The notes beneath the pieces are model-generated. The model did not search any database. It was not told the origin of the DNA and worked only from the letters and a program-made list of their open reading frames with translations. The position numbers and the translations under genes were made by a program. 64,000 nt of DNA from Epinephelus fuscoguttatus (lineage: Eukaryota > Chordata > Actinopteri > Perciformes > Serranidae): positions 34,898,043 through 34,962,042 of the forward strand of contig NC_064754.1 of assembly GCF_011397635.1 (NCBI RefSeq). Reading direction: 5' to 3'. This document shows, piece by piece, positions 45,707 to 57,700 of this stretch; positions within the stretch are counted from its first letter, which is position 1; each line of letters starts with the position of its first letter.

Positions 45707-48700
45707 GTTCCTCATTGCTGTTAATAATCATCAGGTCTGCACCTCTTCGCACACAGTCATTTCTGCTGTCTTGCCAGGTTTCCTTGATTGAAGAAATATA
45801 GTAGAAACTACCACTGAAATACACCCATCCTTGGTTTGAATAGTGAGCTGTTGATAGAAGAAAGAAAAATATCTCAATATTCAACAAACAAATAAAAAGA
45901 AGGGCACTGTAAAACTAATTGTACTACCTGTGCACTTGTGCACTTTAAGCAGCCAAAAAACCCGAAACAAACAAAAACATCCTGTTAGGACGAGGAATTT
46001 TAGCCATGAACTGACGTCAGCCTGTCTCGAAAAAAAGAAAAAAACAGAAACAGAGTGTTCAGGATCAAATCTAGGTGTTACTGCAAAGAAGCTACATATT
46101 CTAAAATGTGGCTGCTTGACACACATCTTCAACCTGGAAGCACAGAATATCTGTACAATCAGCACAGTTTCAAGATGGAAACCTAAGATGAGTGTCACCA
46201 AGTCAGTATCTGACCAAATGTCTCCTCTTCTGTTTCTGAGATGTGATGTTAAATACTGGCCAGAAAAGTATTTTTGCAGAATATTATGACGTCACAGTGA
46301 ATCTGACCTCTGACCTTTTGGATATAAAATGTCATCATTTCATAATTTTATCCCATAAAAAAATGTTGTGGAAATTTTTTAATAATTAGCATATGAATTT
46401 TTGAACTATGGCCAAAAGGAATAAAAGAGTTTTTTGAGGTCCCAGTGACCTCGATCTTTGACCACCAAATTTCTTGCTGCTTTTTTACCTGCTCACTCTG
46501 TTTGACTCTGGTGATGGCCTTTTGTAGCGTCAATTCTGGGTCCATTTGCAACTGTTCAGATAGACGTTTGTCCCGCAGACTCACCACAAGCCTGTCCCTC
46601 ACCATCTCATCATGTAGAGCCCCGTAACCTCAGTGCTCCGCCAGGCAGTGCAGCGCCGTAATGAAACTGTCGGCCGTCTCGCCCGCTTCTTGATGCTGCT
46701 GATTAAACTTTGCTCTCTCAAAGATCACATTCCTGCGATTGTCTTCTGCTTGGGTCTCCAATCCAGAAGCAATGCGGAATCTGTCGAAGCGTTTAATCCA
46801 TTTAGGGCAGTCTTCAGCCTTGAAGGTGAACTTTTCCAGCGGGGAGACTTGAAACTGTGCCATGTTGCCGCTTCGTTCAGCTAACTGTGGCTAGGCTAGG
46901 TAGCTCCGTAGGTGGTCTTCTGGTACTGCGAACTTTCCCGACCTAAAACTAGACACTTTTGCGTGTCGCTATAGGCCTATGCGGACTAAGTCACTAGTAC
47001 TGTCGCTTGCGTCTGACTTTACTTCTGACACCATGTTCAGTTATTTATTGGTATAACCACAAACCACTCATGAACCACGCAGGCTTCAGGTACTTGAGCA
47101 ACCCTTTAATTGTTCCCCTGCAACACAATACAGCATGACCTTAGTTCCCACCTGACAGGCTGGGACCTATCACTACAGTTGACCCACGTCTTCCGAAGCT
47201 GCTGGAGCATCTGCGGGCGGTGTTGCCATGTTGTCTCGCTAATTTTTTTTTAGCAGCAGGCTTACCTGCCAGGAAGGTGCCAGTGAGAGATCATGTGACC
47301 ACCTAGGCGTGCTGCTGCACGCAAGTTACGTAAGTCTTGTTCAGTGAATGTATAGGGTTTCAACGTGTGTTTACAGTTGTTTTTGTGAAGTCATTTGCAA
47401 CCTCGATAACGTAAATTTGCACATCGTTAAAACAACAATGACAATATTATCGTTAACAATATATATCGCCCACCCCTAGGTGATGGCCCAAAATAAAAAA
47501 GACTTTTGTGCCACAATTGATGCTTGTATTGGGTCAGTTACTGCTGACCTAAAACGAAATCTTAACAATGAAGAGAGACACACAGACAGCAATGGCAGCA
47601 ATCAAAACTCCAATGCTAGTGCATGGCCAAACCATTGCAGAAGTTGAAAAAGATGCAACCCAGCACTCTGATGACATCTGCAGACCCAGGTGGCCGACCT
47701 GACAGCTGAAACTGCCAGACTGTCAGATACGTGTAAGGATTTGGAAGGGCGATCATACAGGAATAACTTCCACATAACAGGAGTCCCAGAAGTAAAAGGA
47801 CGGCCCACGATCCCGGGAGTTTGCTGCTCAACTGCTCACCGATGTGCTCTCCCTCAAACATAAGCCACTAATCAACCGCTGTCATCATTCCCCCCGACAG
47901 CGTATGACTGAAGGGGAGCCACCTTGCCCGCTGATCCTGAGGCTCCACTATTATCACGTAGTGGAGCATATCTATATACACCCGCTCAAGTTATTTTGCT
48001 CTTGAACACGGCACACTTCTAGGCTGCCCCCTATCCCCTCTCCTGTTCGCGCTGGCCATTGAACCTCTCTTTGCAGCTCTACGTGTTTCTACCTCTTTTG
48101 AAGGTGTGACACGAGAGGGTGTGGTACATAGGTTATCCTTGTATGCGGACGATTTATTACTCTATGTCAAAAATCCTGTTGCCTCTTTACTGGCTATAAT
48201 GTAGTGGTTGTTGTTCACTATGTTCCCTGTATCTATGGCAAATCAAAAAAAATATATCTTTAAAAAAAAGTGGACATTTGTGCAAATATGAAGACATTCC
48301 ATCAAGCCATTCTTGAGATATTGTGTTCAGAAAAATGGAATGGACAGATGGAAAACCCCAAAACATAATGCATTTGGCAGCAGCTATTGCTGGCATGGTG
48401 GCATAAAGATACTGAGCCACATTTAGCCAGTACTGGTCTTCCACTTTGGTTTGGATTCATCAGATCTGGTATGAGAATCATCACACTTACCAAAGTCATT
48501 CAGTTTCCTCTTCAGGCTGTCTCTCTCTGTAGTCAAGGAGTTCTGCTGTGAAGCTGCCATTTTGAGTAGAGAGGTTATGATGATTTGCAACATAATCAGA
48601 GCATGTCCCAAACAAATAATAATAATAATGCTTTATGACTACACTCATGACTACACTCATGAACTTACACAATGCTTTCTGGAAACACATTATTCAGAAC

Positions 48701-51700
48701 AGTCTGAGGTCTGAGGTTTTTGCTCACAGGAATTACCTTTACATACATTTAATTCATTATCTGAAACTTAAGTGATGTTTAATATGAACCCCTGACAGAA
48801 AATAAGGAAAGCCTATTAGATTGCCATTGATGTGTAGCCACTGTTCTGTGTTAATATTGTGTGTTTGTTGTGTTTTGCTACATGTTTTCTTCAAAATAGG
48901 CCTACCTGTTTAAATGGATGACTAAAAAAAAAAAAAATTAGTGAGCCACATTAGCACTGGTCTTCCACTTTGGATTAGATTCATCAGATCTGGTATGAGA
49001 CTCGTTCTCACACTTACCACAGTCATTCAGCTTCCTCTTCAGCTCGTCTCTCTCTTCAGTCAAGGAACTCTGCTGTGAAGCTGCCATTTTGAGTAGAGAG
49101 GTTACAATGATTTTCAGAAGAATCAGAGCATGTCCACAACAAATCACTATATGACAGAATTCACATTCTTCATCAATGTTTTAGTGACAGGTATAGTTTG
49201 TTTGATATTTGTCAACACAAACCACTCTGTCACACAGAAATAAACCTGCAAGCATCTAGGTGACCGGGTCTTGGGCCATGGGGCCCTGTCGGGCTCAGCC
49301 CAAATGAATAACATGGGGCCGCCACCCTGTGGGCCTACCACCTGCAGGGACTGGCATTGGTGTCAGGTGCATTTTGTGCTGGGCGGCAGGCAGGGGCGGG
49401 GCCCCAGGCATGCTGATCCCAGGCATCGTGGACTGGCTCTGCGGACGTGGAATGTCAATTCTCTGGTGGGGAAAGAGCCGAAGCTGGTGCGGGAGGTGAA
49501 GCGGTACCAACTAGATATAGCTGGGCTCACCTCCACACACAGCACTGGTTCTGGAGCTAAACTCCTGGAGAGGGGCAGAAGTCCCGCTTTTTCTGGAGTT
49601 GCACAGGGTGAGAGGTGTTGGACAATTGTGGGGATACTCACAAGCCCCTGGCTGAGCACCACTGTGTTGAGTTTCACCTCGGAGGACAAGAGGGTTGCCT
49701 TGATGTGACTGTGGGTCGCTAAGAGAAGGTCTCTGACTATTGTTTGTGCGTATACACCGAACAGCAGTGCGGAGTACCTGGCCTCCTTGGAGTCTCTGGG
49801 CGGTGTCCTGGTGGGGCTGCCGACTGGGTACTCCATAGTTCTTCTGGAGGACTTTAATGTTCATGTGGGCAATGACGGAGAAACAGACAGGTACTGTTTG
49901 GCCAGAAGGGCTGCAGCTGTGGCGGTTGCTGAAGCAAAAACCTGGATGTGCAAGGAGTTTGGGGAGGCTATGGAGAAGGACTTTTGGTTGGCCTCAAGGA
50001 AGTTCTCGCAGACCGTTTGATGCCTCAGGAAGGGAAAGCAGGGCTTGTCTCAGGCTGTGCTCAACAGAGAAGGATCCCTCGGGGGGTCTTGTGGGGGGTA
50101 CTGCAGGATTAGGGGGTACTGGGCTCACTGCTATGAGCCATCAGGTCCCTGTATGACCAAAGTGAGAGATGTGTCCACATACTCGGCATAGAGTCAAACA
50201 TGTTCTTAGTGAGTGTTGGCCTTGGCTTGTTCCCTTGTCACTGATCGTGTTTGTGATTTTCATAGACAGGATCTCGAGGCGCAGCCAGGGGGAGGAAGGG
50301 GTCTGGTTTGAGGACCTCAGAACTGCATCTCTGCTTTTCGCAGATGATGTGGTTCAGTTGGCTCCATCACACCGTGACCTCCAGCATGCACTGGGGTGGT
50401 TTGCAGCCGAGTGTGAAGCAGTCAGGATGAGAGTCAGCACCTCCAAATCTGAGGCCATGGTTCTCTGTTGGAAACCGTTGGATTGCCCTCTCCGGGTTGG
50501 GGGAGAGTTAGTGCCTCAAGCGAGGGGGTTCAAGTATATCTACGTCTTATTCACGGGTAAGTGCAGAATGGAGCATGAGATGGATCGGCAGTTTGGTGCA
50601 GCTTCTGCAGTGATGCAGTCGTTGCACCGGTCCATTGTAGTGAAGAGGGAGCTGAGCCGGAAGACAAATCTTTCAATTTACTGGTCCACCGATGTCCCAA
50701 CCCTCACCTATGGTCATGAGCTCTGGGTAATGACAGAAAGATTGAGATCGCGGATACAAGCAGCCGAAATGAGTTTCCTCTGTGGGGTGGCTGGGCTCAG
50801 CCTCAGAGATAGGATGAGGAGCTTGGACATCCAGAGGGAACTTGGAGTAGAGCCACTGCTCCTTTGTGTCGAAAGGGGTCAGTTGAGGTGGTTTGGGCAT
50901 CTGATCATGATGCCACCTGGGCACCTCCAGCTGGAGGTGTTTCGGGTACGTCCCACTGGTAGGAAGCCCCGGGTCAGACCCAGGACATGCTGGAGGGATT
51001 ACATATCCCATCTGGCCTGGGAACACCTTGAGGTCTCCCAGGAGGAGCAGGAAGGAGTTGCTGGGGAGAGGGATTTCTAGGGTGCTTTGCTCGGCCTGAT
51101 GCCCCCGCGACCCGGCCTTGTAGTGGAGCAGATTGCTGAAACGATCTTTCACTTAGTGATGCAAGCACCAAATTTGGCACACAAGTGCTTCAGAACCTAC
51201 TTTCTCAGAAAAGTACGATGTCCACTTAAAAAAACAAAATGGCTGCCATTTTTCAAGATGGCTGCCATTCGAAGTGGTATTAAATGGTGTTTGAACTATA
51301 TATTTGATTGAATAATCCTATTTTGATGATCTATACATCAAAATATATGTTTTTGAGTATGAGAAATCCAATTCTGCATTTAGACAATCAAAATTATTGA
51401 ATATTATGATGATAAAATGGAAATTAAACGAAGAAACACTCTCTGATGTTTCTGATGTGATGTCTCGGTACGTGACCACCAAATGTAGAGTCATGATAGG
51501 ACAGTAAACTGCTTATTGCATTTCAACAGTGCTAGAAGATGTAGTATGGCTTATCTGGGGTTGACCAGTGTATTAGAAATATGATGACACTTTTCCCACA
51601 GGGTTATGTTAACTTCAATTACAAACAATGTGAACAAACTGATTGGCTTGTGTGCTTTTTTTTTTTTCTTTTCTTTTTTTTGGCCCGCCACCACCCCCCC

Positions 51701-54700
51701 TCTATGGACAACTTTATTGACCTGCCACCACCCCCCCTCCACGGAGGACAACTTTATTTGACCTGCCACCACCACCCCTCTGTGGAGGACAACTTTATTT
51801 GGCCTGCCACCACACCCCCTCTATGTACAGCTTTGATTGGTTCTTCTTTTAGTCCTCACATTTGCAGGCACACAACTGTGTACACTTCAGGATGAAGCGA
51901 TAGCATTTGCATTGTCCTCGGCATTCAGTCTTGCAGCTGAATTTTGTCAACTGCTCACAAGTCTGAGCAATGGGTGGAAAGGTTGTCCAGAGAACTTGCC
52001 AGACCTCGCCATCTTTTTGACAGCCCCAGTTGGCAGGGCTTTCAGTTTGCATTTCGCACACTGTTGCCTGGCCCCATATGAAGGCAGCTTGAAAGGCAGA
52101 CCGTTTCACATGCTGAACGAGGGATGCGCTTGTCGGTGGAATATGGCATCATAAGACCTTTGCTTCCGAGCAAACAAGTCCAGCCTTGCCTCATCGACCT
52201 TGCTTGTTGTGCTGTGCTTGTCATACATGGTGATGACAAACCTCTCAAGGATGATGAGGTCTGCATCTGCTATAATGGGTTGATATTGACTAAGCTTTTT
52301 AAAGACAGGGCTCACTTCAGGGCAGACCTCCCGTGCTTGCCATGCAGTTTTCTTGCCTTTACCACGAAAAGCTGACACAACATCACAGCCAGTAAAGGCG
52401 TAAAAAAATAGCATGCCACTGGATTTCTCTGGGCCAAGATTCACCACTATATCATGGATTGGTAACCACCTAATGGACTGACCCTGGCCAAATTCTACCC
52501 AAATAATTTCTAAGCCTGCATCCTGAAGAGTCCCAAAAACACTGACTGCAACAACAAGAATATCTGTGTCGCATGCCTTAATCAACACAGACTTCATCTG
52601 TTGCTTGGCTGCATGAAGAGCAAGTGTGAAGATTCTGCAGTCAGCTTCTTCGTGGTTGCAGGGACTTAAGCCTTCAAGTCTGATGAGTTTGTTTGAAAGA
52701 GCCTGCTCTCCTTTGGTCACAACTACAACATTGTTGGGACACAGAGTCACTATCTTGTCAGCTAGGAACCCGAAGAGCTCAGTCTTGTTGTCGCTGTCTC
52801 GCAGGAAGCTTTTCCAGTTGGGTGGTAGTTTGGTTTTGTCTGTCACTCTCCGTCGATCTCCCTTACCTCTGTTTGACCTTGTTTCAGCCTTCAAGCTTGA
52901 AGTCCAGTAGACATCAAAAACGATGTCTGTTCGCTTATATTTAGATGAGTATGTCTGGATCTTTGGAACTACATCTTGGACAGCATATTCCTCAAAGGTC
53001 TTTGATGTCTTTGGAGACAATGAATTCACAAGAGTGGAACCATCAATGATAATAGCATCACATTCTGGTTGTTTGTCAGGAGGAGAAATGGTAGCTTCCA
53101 GAATTTTTGCAAGCTGAGACTTCTGACCAGAGTGGAGTTTCCCTGTGTTGCTCAGTGCTGCAGGGAAAGACTAATTCTCATGCTTGAAGAACTCAACCAT
53201 GTCTCTGAGGTGGATGGGTAGCCATCGAGCATAGTTCACATTGTTGTTTGCAAAGAAGAAGGTGATTAGAGCAGACAGTGCTTGACAATACAAGTTGAAG
53301 TTAGCCTCTCTGAAAGATCTGACCAACGAGAAAACCACCAGTGTCTCAGTGTCTCACACCATTCATTGAAATTCAGGGCTCCTTCATTCTCCTCTGCACA
53401 ATGATGCTCATATGCTTCCTTTCGGAGCATGTAGAGACAGCATGCTGTAACTTGGTGCATGTGGCGTGTTCTTGTGACACTTGAGGCAGAAAGAAAGGAG
53501 TCAGCTGTTCCAGAAGAAGCCACCCCAGCCTCCACAAGAGCATCTGTCCACCCACTACTCTGAAGCAGGGTCCCAAGTGATCTGAATGCAGCCATCTCTA
53601 TGTGGAGACCGCCAAACATTACAACAGATTTGTCCTCACCATACAGGTCAGGCCAGTGCCACTGGACTTGTTTGGCAAGAGCATAAATAAGCTGGTCTGC
53701 AGTTATCACGGGAACCTGGTCTGGGTTGAGGTGTGCAATAGCATCCCTGACTTTGTTCATTGAATGCCTCACTGTGGCAACAGAATGGGCTTCATCACGA
53801 AGAAGGGGCAAGAGTGAGGTAATGCTCACTTCAAATTCAAGACCTCGCTTCTTCTCTGTGTGGTGGGCTGACCAAGTGATGTTAACCTCATCATCTACTT
53901 CTTGTGTGAGGCTGACCTTCTGCAGCCATTCATATTCATTTGTCAGGGGGAGACTTGGCAGAGATGCATATGTAACATTGTCCTTGGGAGGAGATGGATT
54001 CTTTTTTGTGAAGAAAGCAGGATGGACATTTGTGTAGGAATCAAGAAGTTCCGGGACTTTCTTTACACTGCTGTTTTTAGTTAACTGGATTGGTTCTCGA
54101 ACTTTGCCTTGATTTTCTGATGTTGTATGCTGGAAGATGGAGATGCTGCTTCCATGAAATGATGAAGTCGCAGTTGTAGATGAAGGATTATGATTGATGT
54201 TGGTCCATCGCACTTGTGCAGAAGAGGCCTTTCCTCAGTTTGGGGGGACAAACCACACCTTCTTCAATGTATCTGTTGACAACTGCATCTCCCAACTGAG
54301 CTGATATGTCAAGTACTCGATCATATGGAATACTAAGACCATGGTCGTGAAGCATTTCCACAAGGTGCCTCTTTCTGGTCTTAGCATGAACAGACATGCC
54401 TATGTAGACCAGAAATGGGGTTTCTCTCTCTCTGGAATGCCTTTGTGTGGCAGCACCTTCTTTGTACTTGGCAAAGCAGTTGTATAGGAGCTGAGCCACT
54501 GCCAGGTCAGTTGTAGTTGCTCCAAACCTCAGCTGAGATTTTATGTCTGCCCCATGCTCAATCATACAGACAAACTGAAGCAAAGCTGGTGGCAAGGAAT
54601 CATACACTGAACTCTCGTTGAGATGGCCCTCAAACTTATACTTGTGTTCGACCATGTGCGTGCGCAATATCTTAGCAGCTTTGGCAAGAATAATGGCATC

Positions 54701-57700
54701 AGTATAGGATGCTGCTTCTGATAAGACTGGACCAACGTCTTTTTCAAATGCCAGAAGTATATCTCGCCCTTTCTTGTAGGCTACCAGTCCAGGTATCTCA
54801 GCCAAAAGCCTCTCTTTCAGTCGGGTTGAGTTCACTTCAGGTATGTCTGTCCCAAACTGCTCAAGTCTCTCCCTGTAGAGACTAACCAATTCAGCAAGTT
54901 GGAACACAGCGGGCTCATCACTTTTATTTTTGTCTCAATGACATAGGTCAGAAGTTCAGAGAACACCAAAGGAGAGGCTTCCTTTTCTTGAGACGACTGA
55001 AGTTTTTCTTTGTTCTCCGCTGCAATCTGTGCCCTCTCTTAACAGGGCTGTTAAGCAAGGGAGGAGGTATTTAAGTTCCAGGGCCACCACATCTCCCCCA
55101 CTCAATAAAGCCAGACGCTTACCATCATTAAGATTACGAGCGCATTCATTGAGCCTCTCATTTAGATGCATGGTCATGGCTTGTCGCAGCTCTGATGTTG
55201 GTTCCATCTCTTCACATAAGAAACACCGCTGCACTTCAATGCTAGTCCTTTGCAATTTTGAGTGTCCTTCACCAGGATCATTCTGAATTTCAGCTCCTCT
55301 TTTAGTGGCACGCTCAAGTTTGCAGTTGTTAAACATTTGGCGACATTTTGGGTGATACTTTGCACTGTTTCGCCTCAATGTATCCTCAATACCACCTCCA
55401 TCATCCAATCTGGATGGGTTTACCTTGATGGGCAACTTGTTGATTGCCTGAAATTGTGGTATGGTTTTGGCTATCGTCGAATAGCCATCAGAACTACACT
55501 CATAACGGGTAGGGGGAGAGATCAACTCCTCTTTCGTATCTGTCTGACAGAGGCAACACTTCCTCCAGTCAGTTTTAGTAGCGCAACTTAGTGGATTATT
55601 GGCAGACATCTTGTGTTATACAGTTATAGGTTGAGGGTTTATCCTTTTACCACCCAGCTGTACAAAACATTAAAGCACATTGAAATATGGGATGCAACTA
55701 GGTTCAAGCATCTGGTGCCCTACACCTAGCCCAATCGTTCATCCAGTGCCATTTAAGTCCCGTGCGATCTGTACACCATCCAGGGAACTGAAGCCCTGTT
55801 ACCCTTGGCTCGGCTCTCCCGCACTGGCACATCCTGTCAATTCAGGTGCGGCTATCTAACTACAATACTACAACTAACTAAACTTCTAGTTGAGATATAT
55901 AGAGGGGCTTATTAGATAGCATTTGGGACACTAAAGTATACTACAAACTGCAGTGAGTACACCACTACAACAGTTAGTAAACTACAACTACAGTTAGTAC
56001 ACAACAAGCCAACACTGAACCCCATGCTGAGTCTCACAGCAATGATGTCACCAGTGTGCCCTGGTTGTACTTTGAAATCACTCTTATAAAAAAATACAAA
56101 CCAATAGAGCTTGACCACAGCATTTAAGTGAATGATCATGGATATTTCCCTTCAACTTAATGCAATGTCTGTGATCGGACAACTTCCGAAAATGCTAATT
56201 TTGAGTCACGTTATAGCCGCCATCTTGAAAACTGGTGGCCATATTGGAATTCAGTTGACACTATTGAGTTCTTCAAGTCATACATTCATTTTGATGTTTG
56301 GATCATTAATACATTTCTGTTCATTCAAGTTCTACTTCAAAAACCATTTTTTTTTGCATTTGACGAGGCGGCCATCTTGAAAACTGGTGGCCATCTTGGA
56401 TTTTCAGCTGGACATCGTACTTTTCTTAAATAGCACATCCTGGACATCATTTGTGCCAAATTTGGTGCTTGCATCATCAAGTGAAAGATTCTGATGGAAT
56501 ATTGACTTAATCTGCCCCACTATTGGATAAGCAGATGAAAATGAATGGATGGTTGGATGGATGGATGGATGGATGGATGGATGGATGAAAATTGTGACTT
56601 GGATTTATTTTTACTTTTATATTAAATATGAATGATGAATTAAAACCTGGAATGTCACATACTCTGTAAAGTATTGTCACCCCAACTGACGTCACCAGTT
56701 ATTCTGCAATTATGCACGATATGTAAGTTTTTTTATTTCCTTATCATACTCACCAAAGTTACTCAACTTCCTCTTCAACTCATCCCTCTCTTCAGTCAGG
56801 ATTTTATAATTCTCCTCAGTACCTAGTGGAGAGGTTATCATCACTTACAACAGAATGTTCACAACTAAAGAGAAAGTTTACTTTCAAACGGAATGTCCAC
56901 ATTAAAATGATCTATTAATGACAGGTAGTCGTTAAAGATACAGTTTGTAACTGTCACGACATCCACACAGAAGTAGATAAAACACATGATCTAGTCAGGT
57001 TTCTCCTCATGGTGCTTCTGAGGGCATTTGTTAGAATCTAATGTGGCTCACAGAAAACAACCAATCAGAGCCGAGGAGTTTCCAACGCAGCTGTCTATCA
57101 TGTCAATCACTGCTCGTGATCTACAGTCAAACTGTCGATGCATGACCGCAGTTATGAATCAAGATTCTCTCACTGCATTGCCTATTTCTTGCCACAAATG
57201 TTTTTCATAAGTTTTAGTGGACTGTTTAGCTGTAAAAAAATAAATTTGCTCCAGCTCCTGGGCTGTGCTTTGTTTTCAGCTCAACTGTTTCCAGTCACTT
57301 TCTCATTTTACAGTTAAACACTGCACTAAATATGTTTCTGAGGTGATTCTTATTTGATCCGCACTGCTTAGCTGGAAAGTTTGACAACATCTCACCAGTC
57401 ATGATTGGCATGATTGACAGCTGTGTTAGAGACTCCTCGGCTCTGAGTGGTTGTTTTCATTTACCCTGTGGAGGCTGTTAGAGCAGCATATTCATACCCA
57501 TGGTTTTAGAGTGAGATGCCCAACAATAACTTACAGGTGAAATTAATAACAGTTGATCATCATAACAGTCCTCTTGGCAGAAGATTTAACTGGGATTATT
57601 CTGGTAACACTTGCAACACTGTATTATATGCACAGTATTGGATCCATTAAATCCAGATTATTGGAGTAGTTTCATCATCGTACTTACGAAGGTTGATGCT

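Larger units (their letters stand above)
51121..56522 (-). mobile_element. 5.4-kb TIR transposon encoding an XPG-like protein (Academ-like candidate)
   Basis: Flanked by TTG (51118-51120 and 56523-56525). The ends are TAGTGGAGCAGATT and the complement of TAGTGGGGCAGATT, and the inverted repeats continue over GATGCAAGCACCAAATTTGG and partly for about 350 bp. The insertion splits the RTE 3' end cleanly. The only long coding region (55609-52106, minus) is described separately. A 3-bp duplication, TIRs and an XPG-type nuclease fold fit the Academ superfamily best, but that is inference. Confidence 0.7.

Noticed and set aside
49363-49864. Minus-strand frames of 117-157 codons
   Set aside because: They are antisense to the RTE-like endonuclease region.
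51682-51832. CRISPR-like array
   Set aside because: Units are contiguous and degenerate without unique spacers, and the genome is vertebrate.
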